Of a stretch of 64,000 bases of DNA, positions 43,965 to 53,249 are shown in pieces (within the stretch, counting starts at the first letter, position 1; the number at the start of each line of letters is the position of its first letter). The stretch spans positions 62,001-126,000 of the forward strand of contig JABJAH010000011.1 in NCBI GenBank assembly GCA_018666155.1. Reading direction: 5' to 3'. Source of the DNA: Rhodospirillaceae bacterium. Its GTDB lineage: Bacteria; Pseudomonadota; Alphaproteobacteria; Rhodospirillales; Rhodospirillaceae. Position numbers and translations under genes: made by a program. A model generated the notes under the pieces. That model made no database searches. It saw nothing but the letters and a program-made list of their open reading frames with translations, and had not been told where the DNA came from.

Positions 43965-44174
43965 GGTACTCGTTCCTTTTCGTGAGCTAAACCAATTCGG
44001 GATCGTTATCGCACAATTCCGTCGCGGCGTCAGCGCCCGGTTGTGGGTTGGTGTTGCCTCTGGGCCAAGTATTGTACATGCCTAAAAATGCGAAGCGCCC
44101 ACAGCCCAGCATTCTTGTGTTAAAAGGCCCGCAGCGCCAAACACGTGCAACAGCAAAAGCCGGAGAACGTTTTC

Positions 44175-45464
44175 ATGAAGGTATTGGTAGTCGGTGGTGG
44201 TGGCCGAGAGCATGCTCTTTGCTGGTCGATCGCAGCCTCCCCCTTGTGCGACAAGCTTTATTGCGCCCCAGGCAACGCCGGAATCGCCCGCGAGGCTGAG
44301 TGTGTTCCTATTGGCGCAGAAAATATCGAAGGCCTGGTCGCGTTTGCCAGCGACAACGCTATTGATTTCGTCGTGGTCGGACCGGAAGCACCGTTGGTGA
44401 TGGGCCTTGCCGACGAACTACGGACCGCCGGTATAAAGACATTTGGACCAAGTGCTGCGGCGGCGCAAATCGAAGGCTCCAAGGCGTATATGAAGGACCT
44501 GCTGACCAAAAGTGGCGTTCCGACAGCAGCCTACGGGCGGTTCACCGACATCGCCGCCGCCAAAGCCTACATCACTGAACAAGGCGCACCGATTGTCGTT
44601 AAGACGGACGGCCTCGCCGCAGGCAAAGGTGTCATTCTTTGCGATACCGTGGCCGAGGCTCATGCTGCGGTAGATTCCATGATGACCGACAAAACCTTTG
44701 GCGATGCAGGCAACGAGATTGTCATTGAGGAGTTTCTCGATGGCGAGGAAGCGAGCTTTTTCGCGCTGGTCGACGGGACTAATGCGCTGCCCCTCATCTC
44801 GGCACAGGATCACAAAGCAGTTGGCGATGGCGATACCGGCCCGAATACCGGTGGCATGGGAGCCTATTCGCCGGCACCCGTGATGACCGATGCTCTAACG
44901 GATGAGGTGATGGAGAAAATCATCGCCCCTACCGTGAAGACCATGGCCGATATGGGCACACCTTATGTCGGCGTCCTCTTTGCCGGGCTTATGATCTCGA
45001 AGGCTGGAATAAAGATTCTTGAATATAACGTGCGCTTCGGTGACCCCGAATGTCAGGTTCTGATGCGGCGGCTAAAGTCTGACATCCTTCCCGCCCTTAT
45101 TGCGGCGGCGGATGGCCAATTAGATCGTTTCAATCTGCGCTGGCATGACGACGCGGCAATGATCGTGGTCATGGCCGCCAACGGTTACCCCGGCGCCTAC
45201 GAAAAGGGATCAGAAATTAAGGGAGTCGATGCTGCCGAAAACCAAGACGAAGTCGTCGTCTTCCATGCGGGCACCAAAGCAGATGGCGACAAACTCACCG
45301 CGTCTGGTGGTCGCGTGCTCGGCGTGACGGCGATGGGTGCCTCTGTGACGGAAGCGCAGGCGAACGCCTACAAAGCCGTCGAAGCGGTTGAATGGCCGGG
45401 TGGGTTTTGTCGCCGCGACATCGGCTGGCGCGCGGTCGACCGGGAAACAAAGGCGTCACCATGA
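44175..45464 (+). CDS. purD: Phosphoribosylamine-glycine ligase
   Basis: From ATG 44175 (GGAGAA upstream) the protein has 429 residues. It begins [15 protein letters not shown], the hallmark of PurD, and continues with the ATP-grasp domain ([11 protein letters not shown] at about residues 144-154) and G-D-P-E-C-Q-V-L. It joins glycine to phosphoribosylamine in purine synthesis. The segment upstream of this ATG is not coding. Its stop overlaps the start of the next gene (ATGA). Confidence 0.97.
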   Translation: MKVLVVGGGGREHALCWSIAASPLCDKLYCAPGNAGIAREAECVPIGAENIEGLVAFASDNAIDFVVVGPEAPLVMGLADELRTAGIKTFGPSAAAAQIEGSKAYMKDLLTKSGVPTAAYGRFTDIAAAKAYITEQGAPIVVKTDGLAAGKGVILCDTVAEAHAAVDSMMTDKTFGDAGNEIVIEEFLDGEEASFFALVDGTNALPLISAQDHKAVGDGDTGPNTGGMGAYSPAPVMTDALTDEVMEKIIAPTVKTMADMGTPYVGVLFAGLMISKAGIKILEYNVRFGDPECQVLMRRLKSDILPALIAAADGQLDRFNLRWHDDAAMIVVMAANGYPGAYEKGSEIKGVDAAENQDEVVVFHAGTKADGDKLTASGGRVLGVTAMGASVTEAQANAYKAVEAVEWPGGFCRRDIGWRAVDRETKASP

Positions 45465-46552
45465 GCAAAAACGTGCATGACTTCTTTGCACCGACCTATG
45501 GCGACGCACGACAGAGATTTCTGGCTGCCGCCGCAAAGTCCGGCGCCGTCGTCACCAAACATATCCATCCGCTCAAAGGGCCGTCCGGCGAGGAATTGGC
45601 GCTGGATGTAGCTGCCTTTGGCCCTCTCGATGCTAAGAGAGTTTTTGTCACTATGTCTGCCACCCATGGGGGTGAAGGGTTCCTTGGCTCAGCGGCGCAG
45701 GTCGGCTGGCTGACGGAAGGGCGTTACAGGGACCTCCCAGATGACACCGCCGTTGTACTGATGCATGCGGTTAACCCGCACGGCTTCGCGTGGCTGCGAC
45801 GGGTGACCGAGGGCAATATCGACCTCAACCGTAACTTTCTTGATTACGCAGAGCCGGTCCCTGAAAAACCGGAATACGACAAACTGCATGCCGCGATCTG
45901 CCCCGACGATTGGACGGAGAGCGCCCGCGCCTCAGCAGACAACATTCTTGATAAATATGCCGAGGAGCATGGTCAGAAAGTCCTCAACCGTGTCGTCATG
46001 GGCGGGCAGTTTAGCCGACCTGATGGCGTGTTTTACGGCGGCACGGCGCCGACCTGGTCGAGGACGACAATTCTCGCCGTGCTGGATGCCCATACTGCTG
46101 AAGCGGAACATATCGCCCTGATCGACTTCCATACCGGGCTCGGCCCACCGGGGCATGGTGAGTGCTACATCGTCGGCAATGAAGGCGATCCCGGGGTTGA
46201 GAAAGCAAACGACGTCTGGGGCACCGACGGCGTATCGGTCTTAGCCGCCAGCGGTTCACGCAGCGCCCACGACGGATACAACTTGACGGGCATCGCCCGC
46301 GAACTGGCGCCAGTGGCTTTTTACGGCAACACCCTAGAGTTCGGCACCCATCCCCTCGAAACAATTTATCGCGCGTTGCGGGCCGATAACTGGCTGCACG
46401 TGCATGGGGATTTGAATTCTGATTTCGCCCGTTCGGTTAAAGCCGACCTCAAAGAAGCGTTCTGTCCGGATTCTTCTGAGTGGCGTGAAACGGTCTACCA
46501 GCGGTGCATGGAAGTATGGCAGCGCGGGATGACTGGCCTCGCGAGCCTTTAA
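45461..46552 (+). CDS. M14-like metallocarboxypeptidase, DUF2817 family
   Basis: From ATG 45461, overlapping the purD TGA, the product has 363 residues. Zinc-peptidase landmarks are [10 protein letters not shown] at about residues 67-76 (H-x2-E), [18 protein letters not shown] and I-D-F-H-T-G-L-G near 220. DUF2817 proteins resemble succinylglutamate desuccinylase and M14 carboxypeptidases, and the substrate is unknown. It is cytosolic (no signal). The longer frame opening at 45392 is overlap with purD. Confidence 0.9.
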   Translation: MSKNVHDFFAPTYGDARQRFLAAAAKSGAVVTKHIHPLKGPSGEELALDVAAFGPLDAKRVFVTMSATHGGEGFLGSAAQVGWLTEGRYRDLPDDTAVVLMHAVNPHGFAWLRRVTEGNIDLNRNFLDYAEPVPEKPEYDKLHAAICPDDWTESARASADNILDKYAEEHGQKVLNRVVMGGQFSRPDGVFYGGTAPTWSRTTILAVLDAHTAEAEHIALIDFHTGLGPPGHGECYIVGNEGDPGVEKANDVWGTDGVSVLAASGSRSAHDGYNLTGIARELAPVAFYGNTLEFGTHPLETIYRALRADNWLHVHGDLNSDFARSVKADLKEAFCPDSSEWRETVYQRCMEVWQRGMTGLASL

Positions 46553-46561
46553 GCGATGGCG

Positions 46562-47005
46562 CTATTTGCAGAGGGTTGAGAGATTCGACGAATCCTCGTC
46601 CATCTCCTCGAAGCCACCGGCAAATTCGACAGCGGCGTAGTACTTCGGGTCTGTCTTGTCGGTAATCAACTTGAGTAACGCCTGGGACATCTCAGTCTTC
46701 CGCTCTCCTTCAAAGTCTGCAGGCGTTAAGGTGCGATCCCATAAATAGAACATGATCTCTTCATGCATTGTTGGAGCAACCCAACAGGCGTAGCGGGCGG
46801 TTGAATTCTCGCCGATGACCAAGCGCACGGTCACAATCTCATAGCGAATGCCACGGCCGGTCTGAAACGGTGCCATGATCGGATCAAGTTGAATGTAGCG
46901 GCCAACGAACGCACGGGGCCGCAAATCTTCGTCCTGTGCCGACGCGGGGGCGACACCAGTGAATATAAATAAAAGCCCAATGACTGAAGCGAGAGTTTTG
47001 ATCAT
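46562..47005 (-). CDS. Small exported protein, function unknown (weak FliL-like pattern)
   Basis: The 147-residue protein has a signal peptide (I-K-T-L-A-S-V-I-G-L-L-F-I-F-T-G-V, cut after A-S-A). The body contains Y-I-Q-L-D-P-I-M-A-P-F near residue 37, V-T-V-R-L-V-I-G, then two conserved-looking Cys (C-W-V-A-P and the C-terminal L-C-K). The strand-helix order is faintly like FliL or a related periplasmic domain, but this is not enough to name it. It converges on the DUF2817 gene and lies 37 bases downstream of tadA. Confidence 0.65.
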   Translation of the reverse strand: MIKTLASVIGLLFIFTGVAPASAQDEDLRPRAFVGRYIQLDPIMAPFQTGRGIRYEIVTVRLVIGENSTARYACWVAPTMHEEIMFYLWDRTLTPADFEGERKTEMSQALLKLITDKTDPKYYAAVEFAGGFEEMDEDSSNLSTLCK

Positions 47006-47042
47006 GCCGTTATCCTAACGGGCCTTCTCTTTCGTGCAAGCA

Positions 47043-47495
47043 TCAGCGCCGCACCGCGAAAAACGTTTTGAGCAATGCCGCCGCGTCCTGCTCCCGCACC
47101 CCGCCAAAAACCTCAGGACGATGATGGCAGGTCGGCTGTGAGAATATCTTCGGTCCGTGCTCAACCCCGCCGCCCTTGGGGTCATACGCGCCAAACTCAA
47201 CCCGGCGTAGGCGGGCGAAGGAGATTGCCGTGGCACACATTGGGCAGGGCTCAAGGGTCACGTAGAGGTCGAAGCCAGCCAACCGGGCACTGCCATGAGC
47301 CGCCGCGGCCTCCCGAATCACTAGCATTTCCGCATGGGCGGTCGGATCATGGGTGGCTTCAACCTGGTTACCCGCCGAAGCCACCACCGCATTCTTGTCC
47401 GGGTCGACCAAAACCGCGCCAACCGGCACTTCGCCCCGGTCTGCGGCTGCCTGGGCTTGTTCCAGGGCCAATGTCATGAAATCTATCATCGCCAT
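47043..47495 (-). CDS. tadA: tRNA-specific adenosine deaminase
   Basis: The 150-residue protein has the cytidine/deoxycytidylate-deaminase zinc motifs H-A-E-M at residues 54-57 and E-P-C-P-M-C-A at about 83-89, plus T-H-D-P-T-A-H just before. TadA deaminates A34 to inosine in tRNA-Arg(ACG). The length matches the family. It is divergent from the transglycosylase gene; in many relatives its divergent neighbour is the rluB-type pseudouridine synthase, found here about 1.9 kb away. Confidence 0.95.
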   Translation of the reverse strand: MAMIDFMTLALEQAQAAADRGEVPVGAVLVDPDKNAVVASAGNQVEATHDPTAHAEMLVIREAAAAHGSARLAGFDLYVTLEPCPMCATAISFARLRRVEFGAYDPKGGGVEHGPKIFSQPTCHHRPEVFGGVREQDAAALLKTFFAVRR

Positions 47496-47614
47496 TTGCG
47501 GACAATCGGGGCCACCACCCGTGCCGTCAAGCGCTCGGATAGCCCCCGGTAAGGTTCTGGTAACTTTCCAGGCCTAAGGTCTTGGTGGGACGAAATATTT
47601 GGGACTTTACTGCC

Positions 47615-48625
47615 ATGATGGACCACGCTGGTAACGTGGTGCGGATCGGCGGCCACCAGGTCGAGAATCGCACTTTAAAGGGCATTCAGACGGCGAGCGC
47701 CGAGAGCGGCGTCAGCTTCCACTATCTGCTGGCGAAAGCCGCGCAGGAAAGTGGCTTCGATTCTGATGCCAAAGCATCAACGTCATCGGCCACTGGCCTA
47801 TTTCAATTCACCCGAGGCACGTGGCTCGACATGATGCGTCGCCACGGTGACGAATTAGGCTTCGGCGACCTCGCCTCTCAGGTCAAAGAAAGTGCCACTG
47901 GGCGCATGACCGTGCTCAATGAAGACGCAGAAATTCAAATGCTGGCCTTACGGAGCGATCCGGACGTTTCCTCCCGTTTTGCCGCTCAGTTTGCCAGCGA
48001 CAACGCGCAAACCTTAGAAACATCCCTCGGGCGCGACGCTTCACCGGCAGAACTATACTTTGCCCATTTCCTTGGCGCTTGGGGCGCCACCGCTTTGGTG
48101 ACCACCGCTGAGCAAGATCCGACCAAACCTGCGGTCGACGTGCTGCCGGCCGCCGCCAATGCAAACAAGACTGTGTTCTTCGAAGACAACGGCCTAGCCC
48201 GGACGGCAGCCGGGGTCATTGACTGGCTCAAAGATAAATTCACCGACCGCCTTAGTGAAACCGCCGACGTCGCGGCTCTGTTTGATCCGGCACAGCAAGC
48301 AAAGCCGGCAGCGCCGCAGGCACCGATGTTCAGTGAGGGCCCTACGTCGCCGTTTGATCTGGGCGCGGCCTCCCGGTCGGGCGATACAAACCAGATGGGA
48401 ATTTCCACATACCTGCTGCAGATGCTTTCACAGATGATGTCGGCTCAGCCGATGCAGATGGTCGACGACCCCTTCGCCCTGCAATCCCCGGGATTCGGGA
48501 GTAACGATTGGGGCAGCGTCCTGACCGAAGCATTCGACCGGGATAGCGCCATCTCCGCCGCGCAGGCGGAGCGGGCTTATCGTCAGCCCAACGCCCAGCC
48601 ACAGCCAGTCCGCACGAGCGCCTAG
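47615..48625 (+). CDS. Lysozyme-fold transglycosylase SLT-like protein
   Basis: From ATG 47615 the product has 336 residues; the frame also runs to a TTG at 47582. The lytic transglycosylase-like part (about residues 20-110) has L-L-A-K-A-A-Q-E-S-G-F with the catalytic Glu, and A-T-G-L-F-Q-F-T-R-G-T-W. The C-terminal half is Ala/Pro/Gln-rich and probably unstructured. No signal peptide is visible, so it may be exported by another route or released with an envelope system. It stands between tadA and a class I glutamine-amidotransferase-like gene. Confidence 0.83.
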   Translation: MMDHAGNVVRIGGHQVENRTLKGIQTASAESGVSFHYLLAKAAQESGFDSDAKASTSSATGLFQFTRGTWLDMMRRHGDELGFGDLASQVKESATGRMTVLNEDAEIQMLALRSDPDVSSRFAAQFASDNAQTLETSLGRDASPAELYFAHFLGAWGATALVTTAEQDPTKPAVDVLPAAANANKTVFFEDNGLARTAAGVIDWLKDKFTDRLSETADVAALFDPAQQAKPAAPQAPMFSEGPTSPFDLGAASRSGDTNQMGISTYLLQMLSQMMSAQPMQMVDDPFALQSPGFGSNDWGSVLTEAFDRDSAISAAQAERAYRQPNAQPQPVRTSA

Positions 48626-48680
48626 CCCCGGCTGACGGTTACCTTGACCCGAGGGCGTGCGACAGCGTAAAGCCCGGACC

Positions 48681-49391
48681 ATGACTGCTCCCATCATAGG
48701 CATCACCGCCGACCGCGAAGACTCCGGTGGATACTCGAAGTTCCCTTGGTATGCGCTGCGCGTGAATTACTGCTCAGCCGTACAGGCGGCTGGAGGCATT
48801 CCCATCATCTTACCGCCCGAAGCCAGCCTGATTGACCAGTACGCCGCAATGATTGACGGCTTGATCGTCTCCGGTGGAGCGTTCGACGTTGATCCATCGT
48901 TATTCGGCGAAGAAGCCGTGCATGATACCGTGGTGCTCAAGGCCGACCGCACAGACTTTGAACTCGGCCTAACCAAAAAATTCCTGACCGACGATCGCCC
49001 GGTGTTTGGCATTTGCGGTGGTCAACAATTGCTCGCGGTCGCCCTCGGCGGAACCCTAATTCAGCACATCCCCGATGAAGTGGACGACGCCCTCGCCCAT
49101 GAGCAGCCGAACCCACGCGACGAAGCCGGGCATGACGTCGCGATCACACCCGGCACACGGCTCCATGACATTGTCGGCAGCGATACCTTGGCCGTGAACA
49201 GCGCCCATCATCAGGCCGTCAAAGCGGTGCCATCGGACATTGTTGTCGACGCGGTGGCTTCGGATGGTGTGATCGAAGGGATCGAAGACCCATCAAAACG
49301 CTGGTGCATCGGCGTGCAATGGCACCCGGAGTTTCACATCTCTGATGGCGACCGTCGCCTGTACGCCTCCTTCATAAAGGCTTGCTCATGA
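48681..49391 (+). CDS. Gamma-glutamyl-gamma-aminobutyrate hydrolase-like (peptidase C26)
   Basis: From ATG 48681 the protein has 236 residues. The class I glutamine-amidotransferase triad is visible: Cys in F-G-I-C-G-G-Q-Q at about residue 113, His and Glu in V-Q-W-H-P-E-F near residue 215. G-G-A-F-D-V-D-P-S lies at about 65. PuuD-like members hydrolyse gamma-glutamyl amides in putrescine breakdown; other members are unassigned peptidases. Its stop overlaps the start of the rluB gene. Confidence 0.9.
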   Translation: MTAPIIGITADREDSGGYSKFPWYALRVNYCSAVQAAGGIPIILPPEASLIDQYAAMIDGLIVSGGAFDVDPSLFGEEAVHDTVVLKADRTDFELGLTKKFLTDDRPVFGICGGQQLLAVALGGTLIQHIPDEVDDALAHEQPNPRDEAGHDVAITPGTRLHDIVGSDTLAVNSAHHQAVKAVPSDIVVDAVASDGVIEGIEDPSKRWCIGVQWHPEFHISDGDRRLYASFIKACS

Positions 49392-50194
49392 ACGCCCCAA
49401 AAGCGGCAGCGCCGGCGGCCATCAGTGATGGCAACCGGGTTGCTAAGGTCATTGCGCGCGCGGGCATTTGCTCCCGCCGCGAAGCCGAAGTTCTGATTGA
49501 ACAAGGCCGGGTGACCGTTAACGGCACAACCCTGACCAAGCCGGGCGTCAAAGTAACCGCCGACGATCTGGTCCGGGTGGATGGCGAAAAACTTCCGGCC
49601 CTCGATCCACCACGGCTGTGGCGCTACAACAAACCGGTTGGTCTTGTGACCAGCCATAAGGATGAACGTGGCCGCGAGACTGTGTTCGACGCCCTACCCG
49701 ACCACTTGCCCCGAGTCATTTCCATCGGCCGCCTTGATCTCAACTCCGAAGGCCTACTGCTGTTGACCAACGACGGTGGGCTGGCCCGCTCCATGGAGCA
49801 TCCGTCGCGGGGCTGGACCCGGCGCTATCGGGCGCGGGTGCATGGCGAGATCAAAGACGGGATGTTCGAACCCCTGGCCAAAGGCGTGACCATCGACGGC
49901 ATCAACTACGGCCCCGTGCAAGTAAAGCTGGACCGCAAGCCCGGCACCAACGCCTGGCTGACGGTGTCGTTGAACGAAGGCAAGAATCGCGAAGTGCGGC
50001 GGGTGATGGAACATGTCGGCCTCAAGGTCAGCCGACTGATGCGCACCGCTTACGGCCCGTTCCAGCTCGGTTCGCTCAAGCCCGGTGAGCTGGTCGAAAT
50101 GCCCCACAAGGTCTTGAAAGAACAATTGGGTGGCGACCTCCCGGACATCAAAAAGAGCACGGGCCGAAATAGCGGCGGCAACAAGAAATCATAA
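49388..50194 (+). CDS. rluB: RsuA/RluB-family pseudouridine synthase
   Basis: From ATG 49388 the protein has 268 residues. An N-terminal S4 RNA-binding domain (A-R-A-G-I-C-S-R-R-E-A-E-V-L-I near residue 25) precedes the catalytic domain with the G-R-L-D-L-N-S-E-G-L-L-L motif containing the catalytic Asp (about residue 117). K-N-R-E-V-R-R-V-M-E-H lies near residue 200. It probably makes pseudouridine 2605 of 23S rRNA. The C-terminal tail is Lys/Ser/Gly-rich. rsmD follows by 3 bases. Confidence 0.9.
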   Translation: MNAPKAAAPAAISDGNRVAKVIARAGICSRREAEVLIEQGRVTVNGTTLTKPGVKVTADDLVRVDGEKLPALDPPRLWRYNKPVGLVTSHKDERGRETVFDALPDHLPRVISIGRLDLNSEGLLLLTNDGGLARSMEHPSRGWTRRYRARVHGEIKDGMFEPLAKGVTIDGINYGPVQVKLDRKPGTNAWLTVSLNEGKNREVRRVMEHVGLKVSRLMRTAYGPFQLGSLKPGELVEMPHKVLKEQLGGDLPDIKKSTGRNSGGNKKS

Positions 50195-50197
50195 GCA

Positions 50198-50770
50198 ATG
50201 ACGGGCAAAATTCGGATTACCGCAGGGACATTTAAGAACAAATCCCTGGCCGTGCCCAACGGCGACAGTGTGCGCCCGACCTCAGACCGCGCCCGCCAGG
50301 CCTTGTTCAACCGGCTTGAACACAGCTTCTCAGATACCGGCTTCAAACTGCGTGGCGCGCGAGTGGTCGACCTGTTCGCTGGCACCGGCGCGCTCGGCCT
50401 GGAAGCCTTGAGCCGGGGCGCGTCACACGTGACCTTTGTCGAACACGACCGCACGTCCCTCGCGGTGCTCAAGCGGAACATCGCGACCTTGGGTGTCGAC
50501 GACAAAAGCGCCGTGCTAACGATGGACGCGACCGCCCTGCCCGCCGCATCCCAGCCTTATGACCTCGCCTTGCTCGACCCGCCCTATGAACAAGGCTTGG
50601 CGGAACCGGCACTTGCCGCGCTGGCTGGCAAACAGTGGCTTACGAAGCGTGCGGTGGTGGCCGTCGAAACCGCCTCCGGCGAAACGATCACCGCCCCCGC
50701 AGGTCTGACAATAGAAGACACCCGGAGCTACGGACGTGGCGCGATAACGTACCTCTTAGGGGACGCATAA
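50198..50770 (+). CDS. rsmD: 16S rRNA (guanine966-N2)-methyltransferase
   Basis: The 190-residue Rossmann-fold methyltransferase begins with G-T-F-K-N-K-S-L and R-P-T-S-D-R-A-R-Q-A-L-F-N. The SAM site D-L-F-A-G-T-G-A-L-G-L-E-A-L lies at about residues 57-70 and the catalytic D-P-P-Y at about 127-130. It methylates G966 of 16S rRNA and follows rluB with a 3-base gap, the usual order in alphaproteobacteria. Confidence 0.95.
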   Translation: MTGKIRITAGTFKNKSLAVPNGDSVRPTSDRARQALFNRLEHSFSDTGFKLRGARVVDLFAGTGALGLEALSRGASHVTFVEHDRTSLAVLKRNIATLGVDDKSAVLTMDATALPAASQPYDLALLDPPYEQGLAEPALAALAGKQWLTKRAVVAVETASGETITAPAGLTIEDTRSYGRGAITYLLGDA

Positions 50771-50790
50771 AACGGACGACAAAGGGAACC

Positions 50791-51204
50791 ATGGCGATGT
50801 CTAAAGAACCAATCCACGGCAGCTGCTTGTGCGGCACAGTGACCTACGAGACCGAGGCTGAGCCCCATAACTTTCTCTACTGCTTCTGCTCGCGCTGTCG
50901 CAAGAAAACCGGCAGCGCCCATGCATCAAACGTCTTTGTCGAGGGTGCCGGATTTCGCTGGCTGTCGGGCGAAGAGAATGTTGGTCAGTACGCCTTGCCC
51001 GGCACAAATACGCTGACAAACTGCTTCTGCAAAACTTGCGGATCCCGCGTGCCGCGCAAGACTGACCAGGGGGTCACCATCCCCGCAGGCGGACTGGACA
51101 TCGAGCCGGAGCTACTGCCTCAAAAGTGCATCTACTGGGCCGATAAACCCGACTGGTATCGCTCGGTCGACGATCTTCCAAAAGTTGAACAATCGGGTGC
51201 CTAA
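50791..51204 (+). CDS. GFA (glutathione-dependent formaldehyde-activating) family protein
   Basis: From ATG 50791 the product has 137 residues. The zinc-site cysteines of the GFA/CENP-V fold are visible: G-S-C-L-C-G at residues 11-16, C-F-C-S-R-C near residue 34 and C-F-C-K-T-C-G at about 80. The family includes glutathione-linked and other zinc proteins, and the true substrate is unknown. An alternative ATG lies two codons inside. The coding frame opening at 50635 is only overlap with rsmD. Confidence 0.88.
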   Translation: MAMSKEPIHGSCLCGTVTYETEAEPHNFLYCFCSRCRKKTGSAHASNVFVEGAGFRWLSGEENVGQYALPGTNTLTNCFCKTCGSRVPRKTDQGVTIPAGGLDIEPELLPQKCIYWADKPDWYRSVDDLPKVEQSGA

Positions 51205-51224
51205 AATAGATGAATTCGATTCTG

Positions 51225-51244
51225 CGAGGAACGAGCCCATGCAC
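51225..51244. repeat. 20-bp repeat, copy 3
   Basis: These 20 bases are identical to 13564-13583, about 37.7 kb away, and lie in the 180-base gap after the GFA gene. The remainder of that gap (to 51384) holds no clear gene. Confidence 0.75.
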
Positions 51245-51384
51245 CATTGGGTTTTGTAAATGTTTTCGTTCAGAGTCAGGGCTCTAAAACTTTCACAAAC
51301 GAGTATGGGTCAAGGCCACGCGCCAAGGCTTCGATATTGAAGTCTTTTTTCGCCTCGAGGGAGACCGGTCGCCATCCGCTCCTG

Positions 51385-51843
51385 CTATGGATGATTGTTG
51401 TAGGCGTCGATGTCGTCTTCCGCAGATAAAAGGCGAGAGGCCGGATCATCACCCGGGTACGAATCAAACTCGATGACATTGCGATCTGGGTCGCGGATAA
51501 ACAACGCGCTCATATCTTTGAAGCTAAATCGTCCCGTAATCTCGACGCCATTGTCGTTGAGAAATGTTTCAAGAACTTCGAGAGACCTCACCTTTAGAGC
51601 AATATGGGTGTACCCAGCGTGCTTGCGGTCGATATCCATGAGCACGTTCTCGTCATCGGGCTCCGTGCCCGGACCAAGCAGGTTCAATACAACACCCGAT
51701 GCGTGCTCCATCATGATCGGATGGCCTTTCTCAAAGCCCGTGTCCGTTATCAGTTTAAATCCGAGCATTTCGTAGAAATCGGTCGCTCGTTTCTTCTCTC
51801 TCACGCGAATACCGATGTGATCGATTTTCAGTATGGAAACCAT
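51385..51843 (-). CDS. VOC (glyoxalase) family protein
   Basis: The 152-residue protein begins I-L-K-I-D-H-I-G-I-R-V-R-E-K-K-R-A-T-D-F-Y and ends its second module with S-A-L-F-I-R-D-P-D-R-N-V-I-E-F-D-S-Y, so both metal-binding positions (His near the start, Glu near the end) are kept. A dioxygenase or lactoylglutathione-lyase-like reaction is possible. It is divergent from the LysR gene, which probably regulates it. Confidence 0.88.
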   Translation of the reverse strand: MVSILKIDHIGIRVREKKRATDFYEMLGFKLITDTGFEKGHPIMMEHASGVVLNLLGPGTEPDDENVLMDIDRKHAGYTHIALKVRSLEVLETFLNDNGVEITGRFSFKDMSALFIRDPDRNVIEFDSYPGDDPASRLLSAEDDIDAYNNHP

Positions 51844-51946
51844 GGTGACTCTCCCTATGACCGAGCCCGTCTAAGGGGCCCGCGTCTCTGATAAGAGCCA
51901 ATATCCACTGTTCCTAATTCATTCACTAGTTGGCACAAATGCAATA

Positions 51947-51970
51947 CAGTGTTCCATTAAAGGAACACTG
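51947..51970. promoter_or_regulatory. Perfect 9-6-9 inverted repeat overlapping the LysR ribosome-binding site
   Basis: CAGTGTTCC and GGAACACTG flank ATTAAA and end exactly at the base before the LysR start codon; the likely ribosome-binding bases AGGAA are inside the right arm. A similar half (CACTGTTCC) lies at 51906-51914. This fits a binding site for the LysR protein itself or a message hairpin that hides the ribosome-binding site. Confidence 0.6.
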
Positions 51971-52867
51971 ATGAACGACCTCAACGACCTATTGATCTTC
52001 GCAAAAGTGGCGGAACTGCTGGGTATTTCCTCAGCGGCACGGGCCCTCCGCTTGCCGAAGTCGAAAGTCAGTCGCCGCCTCGCTGCTTTGGAGGACGAAC
52101 TGGGCGTGCGCCTTCTGGAGCGCAATACACGGGGGGCGCGCCTCACAGATGCCGGCGAGATTTATTATCAGCACTGCAAAAGGATCGTGGAGGAAGCCGC
52201 CGCCGCGCGCGAATCCGTATCGCAAATGATGGCCGCGCCGCGTGGACCACTGAAGATCAGCGCGTCTGTTGCCATCGGACAACATTTGCTCACGCCGGTG
52301 CTGGGAGCGTTTATGGCGCTCTATCCCGAGATTGAGTTAGACATTCAACTTGAGAACCGGCGCGTCGACCTTATCCGTGAGGGATACGACGCAGTCATCC
52401 GTATTGGCACCTTGGACGACTCATCTTTGATCAGCAAACCGCTGGGTGAGGACTATGCCATCCTGGTGGCTTCGCAAATTTACCTTAAAGAGAACGGTAT
52501 CCCGAAAACCTTAAGCGACCTCAAGAGCCATCGTCTTTTGGTAATGGGGGACGCGCCCATCCTTGACCAATGGGTGTTGGTCGGGCCGGATGAGCAGCAA
52601 GAGTCTGTGGCTGTCCGACCGTATGCGACATTGAATGACCTAACAATGATTCGCCAAGTCGCCATAGACGGAGGTGGCATTGCGCTTCTGCCCCGATATC
52701 TTTGCACGGACGCCGTGATGCAATCGGACGGACTGCGCCAAGTTCTAGGTGATTGGCGATCCCTGCCTTTTGGGTTTTACGCACTCTATCCCAGCCGTCG
52801 CAGCATGACTCTGAAACTTAGAGCTCTGCTCGATTTCTTAGCGGACAAGCTTGGCCCTCAAAACTAA
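51971..52867 (+). CDS. LysR-family transcriptional regulator
   Basis: The 298-residue protein has the LysR winged helix-turn-helix in residues 1-60 (L-L-I-F-A-K-V-A-E, S-S-A-A-R-A-L-R-L-P-K-S-K-V-S-R-R-L) and a two-lobed effector domain (G-P-L-K-I-S-A-S-V-A-I-G at about 95-106). It is close in style to the CrgA/DsdC-like group. The neighbour divergent gene is the VOC protein, the likely target, with a 127-base gap carrying the perfect inverted repeat at 51947-51970. Confidence 0.95.
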   Translation: MNDLNDLLIFAKVAELLGISSAARALRLPKSKVSRRLAALEDELGVRLLERNTRGARLTDAGEIYYQHCKRIVEEAAAARESVSQMMAAPRGPLKISASVAIGQHLLTPVLGAFMALYPEIELDIQLENRRVDLIREGYDAVIRIGTLDDSSLISKPLGEDYAILVASQIYLKENGIPKTLSDLKSHRLLVMGDAPILDQWVLVGPDEQQESVAVRPYATLNDLTMIRQVAIDGGGIALLPRYLCTDAVMQSDGLRQVLGDWRSLPFGFYALYPSRRSMTLKLRALLDFLADKLGPQN

Positions 52868-52879
52868 GGCAACAATCGC

Positions 52880-53188
52880 CTACGGCCTCTCCAGAGGCTC
52901 GGGCAGAGTTTCTATGGCGACTAGCCTTGAGTCGGCGCTCTGCCATCGAATTTTGCGGAGCTCAGTGTATTCGGGTGAATCATAAAAGGCAGCAATCGCA
53001 TCCATATCGGGAAACTCGATCACAACTGTGCGCCGAGGCTGCCAATCCCCTTCGAGGACTTTGACCTCACCGCCGCGGGCGATATAGCGGCCACCGAATT
53101 TATTGACGATATCCGGATTGGCTTTGATGTAGGCCGCATAGGCATCTGGATCTTTAACGTCGATATCGGCGATGAGAAAAGCGGGCAT
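52880..53188 (-). CDS. DUF1330 family protein
   Basis: The 102-residue protein has the DUF1330 pattern I-A-D-I-D-V-K-D-P-D-A-Y-A-A-Y at about residues 6-20, G-G-R-Y-I-A-R-G-G near residue 33, and I-E-F-P-D-M-D-A-I-A-A-F-Y-D-S-P-E-Y near 58. The ferredoxin-like (dimeric alpha-beta barrel) fold is found in small-molecule enzymes; activity unknown. It converges on the LysR gene. Confidence 0.92.
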   Translation of the reverse strand: MPAFLIADIDVKDPDAYAAYIKANPDIVNKFGGRYIARGGEVKVLEGDWQPRRTVVIEFPDMDAIAAFYDSPEYTELRKIRWQSADSRLVAIETLPEPLERP

Positions 53189-53249
53189 AATTGAAACCTC
53201 AAAAGTTTAGATACGGTGGCGCGGTGGTCGGGTTGGTTTATGCCCAGGC

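Noticed and set aside
51276-51479. Possible gene remnant past the end of the VOC gene (67 codons, minus strand)
   Set aside because: It overlaps the VOC reading frame and shows no recognisable domain; a pseudogene piece is possible but cannot be supported.
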